Origin: Streptomyces sp. AC512_CC834 | GTDB lineage: Bacteria > Actinomycetota > Actinomycetes > Streptomycetales > Streptomycetaceae | Assembly (NCBI RefSeq): GCF_019049325.1 | Contig: NZ_JAGMUO010000027.1 | Coordinates: 1-64,000, forward strand | Direction of reading: 5' to 3' | Length of the DNA: 64,000 bases | In this document: one piece after another, positions 42,781 through 50,178 of the stretch | Position numbering within the stretch: the first letter of the stretch is position 1 | Layout of the letters: every line of letters begins with the position of its first letter | Notes under the pieces: generated by a model | What the model saw: only the letters and a program-made list of their open reading frames with translations | Told to the model about the DNA's origin: nothing | Database searches by the model: none | Made by a program: the position numbers and the translations under genes

Positions 42781-42800
42781 GTCAGCTGTCGACAGCTGAC
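42781..42800. promoter_or_regulatory. Operator i, perfect 20-bp palindrome around TGTCGACA
   Basis: GTCAGCTGTCGACAGCTGAC is its own reverse complement over all 20 bases, the most symmetric copy in the window. The octamer (42787-42794) starts 62 bp after operator h. It probably controls the hydrolase gene and the regulator itself. Confidence 0.8.
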
Positions 42801-42872
42801 GCGATGGTCGACGGTTTCGGCAGGCGCCACGGGCACTTGGCCGCAGCGATCCTCACATCCTGGAGGGAAACA

Positions 42873-43835
42873 GTGGAGAAGAACAGTGGAACCCGTCCGT
42901 CCGTCAGCAGACGCACCGTGGTCGGTTCGGCCGTCCTGGCCGCGCTGGCCACGGCCGGCACCGCCGCGGGCACCACCGCCCGGGCCGCCTCCCGCACCGA
43001 CGCGGAGCCGTGGGAGCCGGTGCCGCTGCCCGAGCAGGCGCCGGCCACCGAGCACCAGGTGCCCGTGGCGGGTGGCGGCAGCCTGTGGTGCTGGGACACC
43101 GGCGGCCGTGGCGAACCCGTCGTCCTGCTGCACCCCGGATCGGGCAGCGGCGAGAGCTGGCCGTACCAGCAGCCGGTCCTCGCCGTGGCGGGACACCGGG
43201 TGATCGGCTACTCGCGGCGCGGCGCGTACGGCTCGGTGGCCGGCACCAGGGCGGAGGCCGACACGGCCTCCGGGGACCTCGACACCCTCGCCGACCACCT
43301 CGGCCTGGACCGCTTCCACCTGTCCGGCTCCGCCGCTGGCGGCCCGGTCGCGATCGACTACGCCCTCTCGCACCAGGGCCGGCTGCGCAGCCTCACCGTC
43401 TCCGGCAGTGTCATGGGGGTGCGGGACGCCGCGTACCTGGAACTGAGCGAGGGGCTGCGGCCCGAGCCCTTCGAGGACCTGCCCGTGGACTTCCGGGAAC
43501 TGGGCCCCTCCTACCGGGCCGGCGACCCCGACGGCGTGGCGGCCTGGCTGGCGGTCAATGCCCGCGCGCGGACCGCGGACTCCTTCGCCCAGTCCCTCGC
43601 GCACGAGATCACCTGGGACGCCCTGGCGACGCTCACACTCCCGATCCAGCTCGTCACCGGTGACGCCGACCTCTACACCCCGCCGTCGATCCTGCGCCTC
43701 GCCGCCGGGCACCTGTGCGACGCGCGGATGCATGTCGTCGACGAGTCCGGCCACAACCCCCACTGGGAGCAGCCCACGGTGTGGAACCGCCTGCTGCTCT
43801 CCTTCCTGCGTCGGCACGCGGCCCGCAAGCGGTAG
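42873..43835 (+). CDS. Tat-exported alpha/beta hydrolase
   Basis: Secreted hydrolase of 320 residues. The N-terminus has a twin-arginine signal (SRRTVVGSAVLAALATAG). The mature part shows VVLLHPGSGSGESWPYQ (oxyanion region), LSGSAAGGPVAIDY with the G-S-A-A-G nucleophile, TGDADLYTP with the acid and ESGHNPHWEQP with the His. TGGAGGG precedes GTG 42873. Export in folded form and control by the island operators suggest that it frees the substrate outside the cell, for example by ester or lactone hydrolysis. Confidence 0.88.
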   Translation: MEKNSGTRPSVSRRTVVGSAVLAALATAGTAAGTTARAASRTDAEPWEPVPLPEQAPATEHQVPVAGGGSLWCWDTGGRGEPVVLLHPGSGSGESWPYQQPVLAVAGHRVIGYSRRGAYGSVAGTRAEADTASGDLDTLADHLGLDRFHLSGSAAGGPVAIDYALSHQGRLRSLTVSGSVMGVRDAAYLELSEGLRPEPFEDLPVDFRELGPSYRAGDPDGVAAWLAVNARARTADSFAQSLAHEITWDALATLTLPIQLVTGDADLYTPPSILRLAAGHLCDARMHVVDESGHNPHWEQPTVWNRLLLSFLRRHAARKR

Positions 43836-43853
43836 CCGTGTGCCGACGTGAAC

Positions 43854-43885
43854 GGCCCCCAGGATGTCTCCTCATCCTGGGGGCC
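43854..43885. terminator. Bidirectional hairpin terminator
   Basis: GGCCCCCAGGATG pairs perfectly with CATCCTGGGGGCC across a 6-base loop, followed by ATTTC, between the convergent hydrolase and beta-helix genes. Confidence 0.88.
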
Positions 43886-43899
43886 ATTTCAGACGCGGG

Positions 43900-45924
43900 T
43901 CACGCCACGGTCAGCGTGAGCGCCCCCGTGTAGGAGGTGCCCGCCTTGATCGCGGTGGGCGTGCCGTCGACCGTCAGCGTCACCTTCTTGCCCCTGGGCG
44001 CCTTGACGGACGCGTTGGAGGCGAGGGTGAGGGCGCTCAGGTACGAGGTGCCGGTGACCGTCCAGGTGGACCGGCTGCCGAGGGTCACGACCACGCCGTT
44101 GTTGACGACCGCGCCCGGGGTGTTGGTGACCTCGCTGATCTCGCGGTACTGCTCGATGGTGATGGTGGAGACGTGGTGCTTGGTGGTGGTGGCCGAGATG
44201 ACGCCCTTCACGGTGGACCGGGTGAAGTCCAGTACGAGGTTCTGGCCCTCGAGGTCGGCGTTGCCGCCGCCGCGGACGGCGTTGTAGAAGTCGCCGGCCA
44301 GGTCGATGTCGGTGAACGAGGCCGTGGAGTCGGTGGCCTGGGCACTGGTGGTGACCCAGGTCGTGGACTTGGTGGCGGAGCCGGTGGGGTCGGTGTAGGT
44401 GCCGATCATCTCGGTCGTCCAGGGCTTGCCCGTGACCTGGACGCTGCTGGGCCGGTCGGTGTCCATCAGCTGGAAGATGATGCCGTTGCCCGGGTTCAGG
44501 CGGGCACCCTTGCTGCCGTCGACGGTGACCGTGGCCGCGACCGACTTGCACATGAACGTGGCCTCGCCGGTGTCGACGCGAGTGCCGCCGTCGATGTCGA
44601 CGGACCCGTCCGCGTACCACAGCACCATGAACCGGCCGGCCCTGATGTGGGTCGACTTCTCCGGCAGCTTGCGCAACTCGGAGCTGGTGAGGCCGAGTTC
44701 GAGGGACTCGTTGAGTTCGGCGACGGCTTCGCGGGTGCTGTCGCCGTAATGGGCCGAGGAGCCCCAGTGGATGAGGGCGTAGTCGCCGACGTCGTAGGTG
44801 CAGCCGAGGAAGTGCTCGGTGACGCCGCCGATGGCGTAGGAGCCGTAGCCCTCGCCGCCGGTGTTGGAGATCTTGCTGTTGATGGCGGTGAGGACGCAGT
44901 CGCTGCCGCCGTCCACCGACAGCGCGCCCCACTTCTCCGAGGAGATGGAGGAGTTGATGTAGGAGGCCCGGGTGCTCGCGCCCAGCAGGTTGGTGGCGCG
45001 GACGTTGCCGGAGATGCCCAGCATCCAGGGCACGGTGATCATGTACCTGGTGTCGCCGGTGCCGGTCGCCGGGTACTCGTCGGGCACGTGCTCGCCGTCG
45101 GCACAGTGGATCGTGGAGTTCTTGACGACGACGTTGGCGGTGGCGTCGGCGATGACCGCCGTGCGGACCAGGCCCTGGTTTCTGATGGTGGCGCCGTCCA
45201 GGACGAGGTTGGTTCCCTCGCCGGTGCCGACGACGGAGGCGCCGTAACCGATGAAGTCGCAGCGGCCGTTGCCGTCGAAGGCGATCTTCGGCTTGGTCAG
45301 CTCGTAGGTGGCGCCGCCGGTGACGTACACGCCGTTGAAGGACTCGCCGTTGGACAGCAGGGTGATGTTGTGCGACCCGGTGTCGCCGACGGTGCCGCCG
45401 CGGACGTCGGACGGCACGGACTTGCTCTCGTCGACGCCGTCCGCGTCGACGTAGATGGCCTGGCGGATGGGGAAGACCAGGTCGCTGTAGTCGACGTCGT
45501 TGGCCACGGCGACCGTCAGGATCACCTTGCCCCGGTAGGTCCCGGGGGCGATCGCGGTGGCGAGTCCCCCGTAGCCGTCGGTGAGTTCGCTGAGCTTGCC
45601 GCCCGTCTCCACTCCGTTCACGGTCAGGGTCAGACCGTGTCCGTCCGGGGCGGCGATGGTGCCGCCCTCCTCGATGGTGAGGGCACCCACCGTGGTCGTC
45701 TCGGTGAGCTCCAGGGTCTCCCCGGACCTCACCTTGATGGTCTTGCAGTTCTCCGTGCCCTTCTTCCTGCTCTGGGCCGCCGCCGGGGTGACCAGAGCCG
45801 GCACCGTCGCGAGCCCGGCGACCGCGATCAGAATGGCCCGGGGCCGGGCGCGGTAGCTGACCTCGCGGTCCTGCAAGGAGGTGATGGCCGGGCGGCCGGC
45901 GTCGGTAGTGCTCGTGCGTACCAC
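43900..45924 (-). CDS. Secreted right-handed beta-helix-like protein
   Basis: Exported protein of 674 residues with a long signal peptide (hydrophobic core ILIAVAGLATVPALV, likely cleavage after residue 50). The body is rich in Val/Ile/Thr/Asn/Gly turns (NITLLSNGESFNGVYVTGGA, NSTIHCADGEHVPD, SKISNTGGEGYGSYAIGG) typical of pectate-lyase-like parallel beta-helices. The two ends look like related modules: ALTIEEGGTIAAPDGHGLTL near residue 80 and ALTLASNASVKAPRGKKVTL near 635, each followed by TVNG or TVDG and an LTVA strand. AAGGGAG lies six bases before GTG 45924. The catalytic residues of a lyase were not identified; it may cleave or bind a polysaccharide. Confidence 0.82.
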   Translation of the reverse strand: MVRTSTTDAGRPAITSLQDREVSYRARPRAILIAVAGLATVPALVTPAAAQSRKKGTENCKTIKVRSGETLELTETTTVGALTIEEGGTIAAPDGHGLTLTVNGVETGGKLSELTDGYGGLATAIAPGTYRGKVILTVAVANDVDYSDLVFPIRQAIYVDADGVDESKSVPSDVRGGTVGDTGSHNITLLSNGESFNGVYVTGGATYELTKPKIAFDGNGRCDFIGYGASVVGTGEGTNLVLDGATIRNQGLVRTAVIADATANVVVKNSTIHCADGEHVPDEYPATGTGDTRYMITVPWMLGISGNVRATNLLGASTRASYINSSISSEKWGALSVDGGSDCVLTAINSKISNTGGEGYGSYAIGGVTEHFLGCTYDVGDYALIHWGSSAHYGDSTREAVAELNESLELGLTSSELRKLPEKSTHIRAGRFMVLWYADGSVDIDGGTRVDTGEATFMCKSVAATVTVDGSKGARLNPGNGIIFQLMDTDRPSSVQVTGKPWTTEMIGTYTDPTGSATKSTTWVTTSAQATDSTASFTDIDLAGDFYNAVRGGGNADLEGQNLVLDFTRSTVKGVISATTTKHHVSTITIEQYREISEVTNTPGAVVNNGVVVTLGSRSTWTVTGTSYLSALTLASNASVKAPRGKKVTLTVDGTPTAIKAGTSYTGALTLTVA

Positions 45925-46052
45925 TGTGAACTCCCTTGTCTTCCAGTGCGTTCGGGCATGACCGACCGGTACCGCTGCCGGCCGGGACGGTAGGGAACGA
46001 GGGGTGGGCCGATGAGGGAACGGCAGCAGGCTGCCGTTCCCCCGGCCCTGGC

Positions 46053-46172
46053 TCAGGGGAAGCCGAGGGGTCGGCTGTCCGGTGCGGCAGGGCGGCCGAC
46101 CGGCCCCGGGGCAGGCTGCGACGCGGGCCCTGAAGTCGCTGCGCACAGAGCTGTCTTGGGGCCGGCGTGCAT
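46053..46172 (-). CDS. Possible 39-residue leader peptide upstream of the beta-helix gene
   Basis: A 39-codon frame (beginning MHAGPKTALCAATSG, ending in a Pro-rich tail) starts at ATG 46172 with a perfect GAGGAG seven bases upstream. It lies between the operator-containing promoter at 46204-46232 and the beta-helix gene, leaving about 128 bp before that gene. It could be a translated leader that affects expression of the long gene, or chance. It has no signal peptide and no recognised family. Confidence 0.4.
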   Translation of the reverse strand: MHAGPKTALCAATSGPASQPAPGPVGRPAAPDSRPLGFP

Positions 46173-46203
46173 GGCTGTTCTCCTCGGTGAGGTTCGACAT
46201 GGA

Positions 46204-46232
46204 CGATACTGTCGACACTTATCGCGTCTCAA
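46204..46232 (-). promoter_or_regulatory. Minus-strand promoter with operator j (TGTCGACA at 46210-46217)
   Basis: Read on the minus strand, TTGAGA, a 17-bp spacer ending in TGTCGACA and GTATCG form the same arrangement as the promoters at 27365 and 41002. It would drive the leader ORF and the beta-helix gene. Confidence 0.72.
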
Positions 46233-46262
46233 GGGGTGCGTCCGTATGAATATCGTCGAGTC

Positions 46263-46270
46263 TGGCGACA
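46263..46270. promoter_or_regulatory. Operator variant k, TGGCGACA
   Basis: It matches TGTCGACA at seven of eight positions, is followed by CTAG like operators b and g, and starts 53 bp from operator j. Confidence 0.5.
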
Positions 46271-46336
46271 CTAGAGGAGTGGGGTGCGGAGACGGACCGA
46301 CTGAGGTGCCGCCGTGCGCCAGTTGTGCTCCGTCGC

Positions 46337-46411
46337 CCGTAGCGGCGGGACTCCTGCGCGGCCGACCATGATCCGTTTCTGGAGCCTCAGGTCGGTGATG
46401 CGGCCTTCGCC
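46337..46411 (-). pseudogene. Remnant resembling the C-terminus of an ISL3-family transposase
   Basis: One minus-strand frame reads EGRITDLRLQKRIMVGRAGV followed by PPLR, which resembles the EG-x-x-N-R-x-K-x-x-K-R-x-M-x-G-R-A-G-F-x-L-L-R end of ISL3-type transposases. Neither flank keeps the frame of a complete gene. It marks past insertion activity at the right edge of the island. The rest of 46271-46579 holds no other feature I can support. Confidence 0.35.
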
Positions 46412-46579
46412 GACACGGAGTTGAACGCGGTGGTGATGCCCCCGCACGGCCGCGGGCGTTGGGCATGGCGGCGAACCGGCACCTTCGCGCCGAGGTCTGG
46501 GTCGCAGTGCACGGGTGCCGGGTGCCGGGCCGCCCGGCACCGGCGGCGTGCGTGAGAACGCGGGCGGTGCCGGTGTCGT

Positions 46580-47704
46580 TCAGCGGATGCGTTGTCCCTT
46601 GATCCAGATGCCTTGGATGCGGGTGGTGGTGCTGATGTCTCGGGTGGAGTCGCCATCGACGAGTAGCAGGTCGGCACGTCGGCCGGTCTCGATCGCGCCT
46701 CGGTCGGGCAGTGCGAAGACCTCGGCCGCGGTGACGGTCGCTGCGCGCAGGGCCTGGACCGGGGTCAGGCCGGCTTCGACGAGGAGGCCGAGTTCGTCGT
46801 GCAGGCTTTCCCCCGCCGATGGGGAGAACGGCGCTGTGGAGTCCTGGTTGGCGTCGGTGCCGGCGACGACGGTCACGCCGGCCGCCAGGTAAGCGGCTGT
46901 GGACCTGCGGGCGCCGGCGTACTCCAGCTTCGGCATCAGCCTGGCCGCGGCCTGGGCTCGCAAGAGGGGGCGCCTGCCGAGGGCGGAGGTCAGCCCGCGC
47001 ATCATGGTCAGGGTCGGCGACACCACGATTCCCTTGGCGGCGACCTCTCTCGGCACCTCGGGGTCCAGTTCACCGGCGATGGGGACATGGGTGAGGATGT
47101 CGACGCCCGCGACGACGGCCCTGTGGACGGATACCGGGGTCGTGGTATGAGCGATCACTTTCAGACCCTTGGCGTGGGCGCGCTCGACCAGTGCCGAGAT
47201 CACCTCGGGGGAGAGTGCCTGGGTGCCGGGCTGCTTGGGGTCCTCGATGATGATCTTGACGTAGTCGACGGAGCAGCGGGCCTGCGCGTCGATGAATCGG
47301 CCCGCGTCCGCGATGCCGGCCACGCCGATGGACTCGGGGTAGCCCATCTTCGTGATCTGCGTCGCTTTCGGCGCCACGGCCGGATAGCCGGCGCTGTAGA
47401 GGTCGGTCACCCCGTCGTGGTGGCGCAGCTTCAGTAGCGACTCGGGATCAGGGGTGGCCATGTCCAGGACCGTGGTCACCCCCCAGTGGCCGTAGGTCTT
47501 CAGATTGTCCAGCGTTTCGACGTGGACGTGTGTGTCGATCAGACCGGGGAGCATGGTGGCCCCGTCGGCGTCCACGACCTGATCGGGCGTCGCGATCGCA
47601 TCGCAGATCAGCCCGTTCGCCATGGAAACCGATCGGGGGCTGGTGAGTTGATGTCCGTCGAAGACCCGGACATTGGTGATCGTCGTACTGGCCGCACGCT
47701 TCAA
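46580..47704 (-). CDS. Amidohydrolase family protein
   Basis: Metal-dependent hydrolase of 374 residues: TTITNVRVFDGHQLTSPRS, the metal motif LIDTHVHVETLD, VDYVKIIIEDP (Lys positioned for carboxylation), VIAHTTTPVSVHRAVVAG, ILTHVPIAGE and VVAGTDANQ with the catalytic Asp. The C-terminal strand ends KGQRIR. It follows a SnoaL-like gene by 55 bp on the same strand and is likely controlled by the divergent LysR regulator. No TGTCGACA site lies upstream, so it is probably outside the GntR regulon. Substrate unknown. Confidence 0.88.
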   Translation of the reverse strand: MKRAASTTITNVRVFDGHQLTSPRSVSMANGLICDAIATPDQVVDADGATMLPGLIDTHVHVETLDNLKTYGHWGVTTVLDMATPDPESLLKLRHHDGVTDLYSAGYPAVAPKATQITKMGYPESIGVAGIADAGRFIDAQARCSVDYVKIIIEDPKQPGTQALSPEVISALVERAHAKGLKVIAHTTTPVSVHRAVVAGVDILTHVPIAGELDPEVPREVAAKGIVVSPTLTMMRGLTSALGRRPLLRAQAAARLMPKLEYAGARRSTAAYLAAGVTVVAGTDANQDSTAPFSPSAGESLHDELGLLVEAGLTPVQALRAATVTAAEVFALPDRGAIETGRRADLLLVDGDSTRDISTTTRIQGIWIKGQRIR

Positions 47705-47759
47705 GGCGACTCCATCGTGAATACGAGAATACGGGGGGCGGCGCAGAGGGCCGACGCGG

Positions 47760-48353
47760 TTACAGGCCCTTCAACCAGTCGAACGCGGACTGCTTGATGC
47801 CCTCCTCCAGTGCACTGCCCTTGGTGGCGAAGGTGCGTGCCACGGGGAAGTCGCTGAGCCCCAGCAGGTAGGCCAGGGCCGCGTACTCGCGCGGGTGCTC
47901 GGCCATCGCCGCGTGGTCGACGTCCACCGGGGCGGTAGGGAAGGTGAGGCAGGCGAAGTCGTAGACGCTCTTGCGGTCCAGGAGCCGCCAGGTGCCGTCC
48001 CGGCGCTCCAGCCTGTCGATGAATCGGCCGTGGCCGTTGCAGCCCAGGCCGAGGCTGATGTTCTCGCCGATGATGGAGGTGTTGGTCTCGCTGACGGCGC
48101 GGCTGCCGTCTTCCGAGAAGGCTATGAGCGGCGCCGTAATCAGGTGCTTGGTGCGCAGATCGGAGGCGCCCATGCGGGCGGAGGCGTCGACGAAGTCGTA
48201 CGCCCTTCCTTCGAACCAGGTGATCTCGATCCTGGCGTCCGGGTGGAACAGATCCCGCAGCCGGTCCCACTGGCCGAGGTCTCGGTGGATCCAGCCGGTC
48301 ATCAGATCGGCGATGTCCTGACGGTCGTGCAGTGTTGTTGTCACACCACCCAT
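47760..48353 (-). CDS. SnoaL/NTF2-like protein
   Basis: Alpha+beta barrel protein of 197 residues, of the SnoaL_4 type common among dehydratase-like and ring-hydroxylating dioxygenase beta-like proteins. LHDRQDIADLMTGWIHRDLGQWDRLRDLFHPDA is the family's N-terminal helix with the Tyr/Trp-Asp pattern, and CNGHGRFIDRLERRDGTWRL is the barrel strand pair. It is first in a two-gene operon with the amidohydrolase and divergent from a LysR gene. It may dehydrate or isomerise a small substrate. Confidence 0.85.
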   Translation of the reverse strand: MGGVTTTLHDRQDIADLMTGWIHRDLGQWDRLRDLFHPDARIEITWFEGRAYDFVDASARMGASDLRTKHLITAPLIAFSEDGSRAVSETNTSIIGENISLGLGCNGHGRFIDRLERRDGTWRLLDRKSVYDFACLTFPTAPVDVDHAAMAEHPREYAALAYLLGLSDFPVARTFATKGSALEEGIKQSAFDWLKGL

Positions 48354-48428
48354 CCTGTGCTTGACGAAGTGATCGTTCCAATGGATGAATACGATGGATC
48401 AATCGCTTTTACTGAAAGGGTGGAGCTG

Positions 48429-49331
48429 GTGGAGCTGCGTCATCTGCGCTACTTCGTGGCCGTCGCCGAAGAGCGGCACTTCGGCCGCGCGGCCGACCGG
48501 CTGCACGTCACGCAGTCCACCCTCAGCACCCAGGTGCAGGCCCTGGAACGCGAAGCCGGGGGTCCCCTCCTGCGCCGGACCAGTCGACGCGTGGAACTCA
48601 CCGAGGCAGGGGAGCTCCTGCTCACCCACGGCCGCTTCACACTCGCCCAGGCCGAACACAGCCTGCACGTCGCCCGCCAGTCGATCCAGGGCAAGACAGG
48701 CGTGGTGCGGATCGGCTTCTCGGGAGTCGCCGTCCTGCAGGGGCAGCTGACCGCGGACATGCGCGACTTCCACCACGCCCACCCCGCCACAGAGATCACC
48801 CTGACCGAACTTCCTCCCGCCGCCCAGGTCACGGCCGTACGCGAAGGCACACTCGACATCGGCTACGGCCCACGCCTGGGCCTCGGCGACACCGACGGTC
48901 TCGCTCTGCGGCGGCGCGCCGCCACCCCGTTGTCCGTCGCTCTGCGACGCGACCACGAACTGGCCAGAACGCACCCACTGTCGGCCGCGGAGCTGGCTCG
49001 CTGGGACCTCGTGATCTATGCGACCCAGCAGGAAGAGGGACAGGTACTCGCCCAACTCGGGCCAGACGTCGACCGGCCCCGCTCCAGAGTCCACCGGGCC
49101 GGCGGAACCCTGGCCGCCCTCGCGTTCGCCGCCGCCGGCGTGGGTGTTGCAGTGGTTCCCGCCGCCACGGCGCGCGTCGACCTGCCCGACCTCACCTACC
49201 GCCCCCTCGACGAGAGCATCTCCGGTCCGGACCTGCTGACCATCAGCAGAGCCGACGAGCTGTCGGGACCCGTCAGAGCCTTCCTCGACCAGCGCTGGGA
49301 GACCGAGCCCGAGCCGGCTCCGGAGACCTGA
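48429..49331 (+). CDS. LysR-family regulator
   Basis: Regulator of 300 residues: N-terminal winged HTH (1-60: ELRHLRYFVAVAEERHFGRAADRLHVTQSTLSTQVQALE, shown here only to define the domain) and a periplasmic-binding-like effector domain (about 90-290). I preferred GTG 48429 to GTG 48420 because AAAGGG then lies eight bases upstream. It is divergent from the SnoaL/amidohydrolase operon. The 75-bp gap has ATCGT-N14-ACGAT (48372-48395), a possible LysR site. It likely activates that operon in response to its substrate. Confidence 0.9.
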   Translation: MELRHLRYFVAVAEERHFGRAADRLHVTQSTLSTQVQALEREAGGPLLRRTSRRVELTEAGELLLTHGRFTLAQAEHSLHVARQSIQGKTGVVRIGFSGVAVLQGQLTADMRDFHHAHPATEITLTELPPAAQVTAVREGTLDIGYGPRLGLGDTDGLALRRRAATPLSVALRRDHELARTHPLSAAELARWDLVIYATQQEEGQVLAQLGPDVDRPRSRVHRAGGTLAALAFAAAGVGVAVVPAATARVDLPDLTYRPLDESISGPDLLTISRADELSGPVRAFLDQRWETEPEPAPET

Positions 49332-49414
49332 GAGGCCCGGCCCGTTGAACAGCCGCCGGGGCAACGACCCGAACGCCTCGGCAACGAGATCACCCGACGT
49401 AGATCATCCATCCG

Positions 49415-50029
49415 TCATCGTCCGCCGGAAGCGGACGGGCGCCCGCGTATTCCGTCCAGGAGGTAAGTGGTGCGGCGGTCGTAGTCGTCCCGGGGAGGCC
49501 GCTTGCCGTGCTTGAGGGCGAGGGCGTTGTCGACGACGAGTGCGTGGAGGTCGCCCGCCGTGAACTCCGGCCGCAGTGCGCCGGAGGCTCGCGCCGCCGC
49601 GATGAGTTCGTCGTTTGCCTCGCTCCCGGCCCGGCAGATGTCCATGAGCTGTTCCGAGTGCGGATATGTCTGCAGTAGGACGTCGTTGACGGCGGGCTGG
49701 CAGTACTGGAGGTCCCGGATCGCGGTGAGGTAGTAGGTGATCCGCTCGCCGATGTCATCGATGGTCCGGGTGTGGTCGATGACGGCGAGCAGCTCCGTCG
49801 CGACGACCTCTTCGATGACGGCCTCGATGAGGCCGATCCGCCCGCCGAACCGGTTGAAGATCGTGGCCTTGCTCACCCCTGCCGCTTTGGCGACCTCCTC
49901 CAGCGGGACCGTCAGGCCCCGCCCCTGGAAGGCGCCGATCGCGGCGGCGCGGATCTGCTCGGAATTGCGCCTGGCGTCGGCGCGCAGCCGGGATTCCGAA
50001 GGCACCGCACCGGCCAAGGACCTCACCAT
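49415..50029 (-). CDS. TetR/AcrR-family regulator
   Basis: Regulator of 204 residues with HTH at about 22-68 (VPLEEVAKAAGVSKATIFNRF) and a C-terminal ligand domain (TYYLTAIRDLQYCQ, LLQTYPHSEQLMDICRAG). It is divergent from an NAD(P)H-binding oxidoreductase across 149 bp that contain two similar 15-bp motifs. That arrangement is typical of a repressor of the oxidoreductase and of itself. Confidence 0.9.
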   Translation of the reverse strand: MVRSLAGAVPSESRLRADARRNSEQIRAAAIGAFQGRGLTVPLEEVAKAAGVSKATIFNRFGGRIGLIEAVIEEVVATELLAVIDHTRTIDDIGERITYYLTAIRDLQYCQPAVNDVLLQTYPHSEQLMDICRAGSEANDELIAAARASGALRPEFTAGDLHALVVDNALALKHGKRPPRDDYDRRTTYLLDGIRGRPSASGGR

Positions 50030-50056
50030 CTCTCGCTGTCGCCCAGCGGCGTAATT

Positions 50057-50071
50057 TGACTCCCCTGGTCA
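50057..50071. promoter_or_regulatory. Probable TetR operator 1, TGACTCCCCTGGTCA
   Basis: An imperfect inverted repeat (TGAC and GGTCA) 28 bp upstream of the TetR start. It has the same 15-bp size as the motif at 50103-50117. Confidence 0.5.
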
Positions 50072-50102
50072 GCTTACCTACGGTCGTCGGCAGAAGTGAA
50101 GC

Positions 50103-50117
50103 TGACCAGCATGGTCA
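50103..50117. promoter_or_regulatory. Probable TetR operator 2, TGACCAGCATGGTCA
   Basis: TGACCA and TGGTCA with a 3-bp centre, 62 bp upstream of the oxidoreductase start. CTGGTCAGCTT (50065-50075) and AAGCTGACCAG (50099-50109) also form an 11-bp inverted repeat linking the two sites. Confidence 0.6.
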
Positions 50118-50178
50118 ACTTGTGATTCCGCCCACCTCCAGGACGGACACGGTGGGCACACGGGAAGAGGCCAAGCAC

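Noticed and set aside
43864..45993. 709-codon open frame opposite the beta-helix gene
   Set aside because: It is a Val/Gly/Asp-rich shadow frame without motifs. The minus strand has a signal peptide, a ribosome binding site and a terminator at its end.
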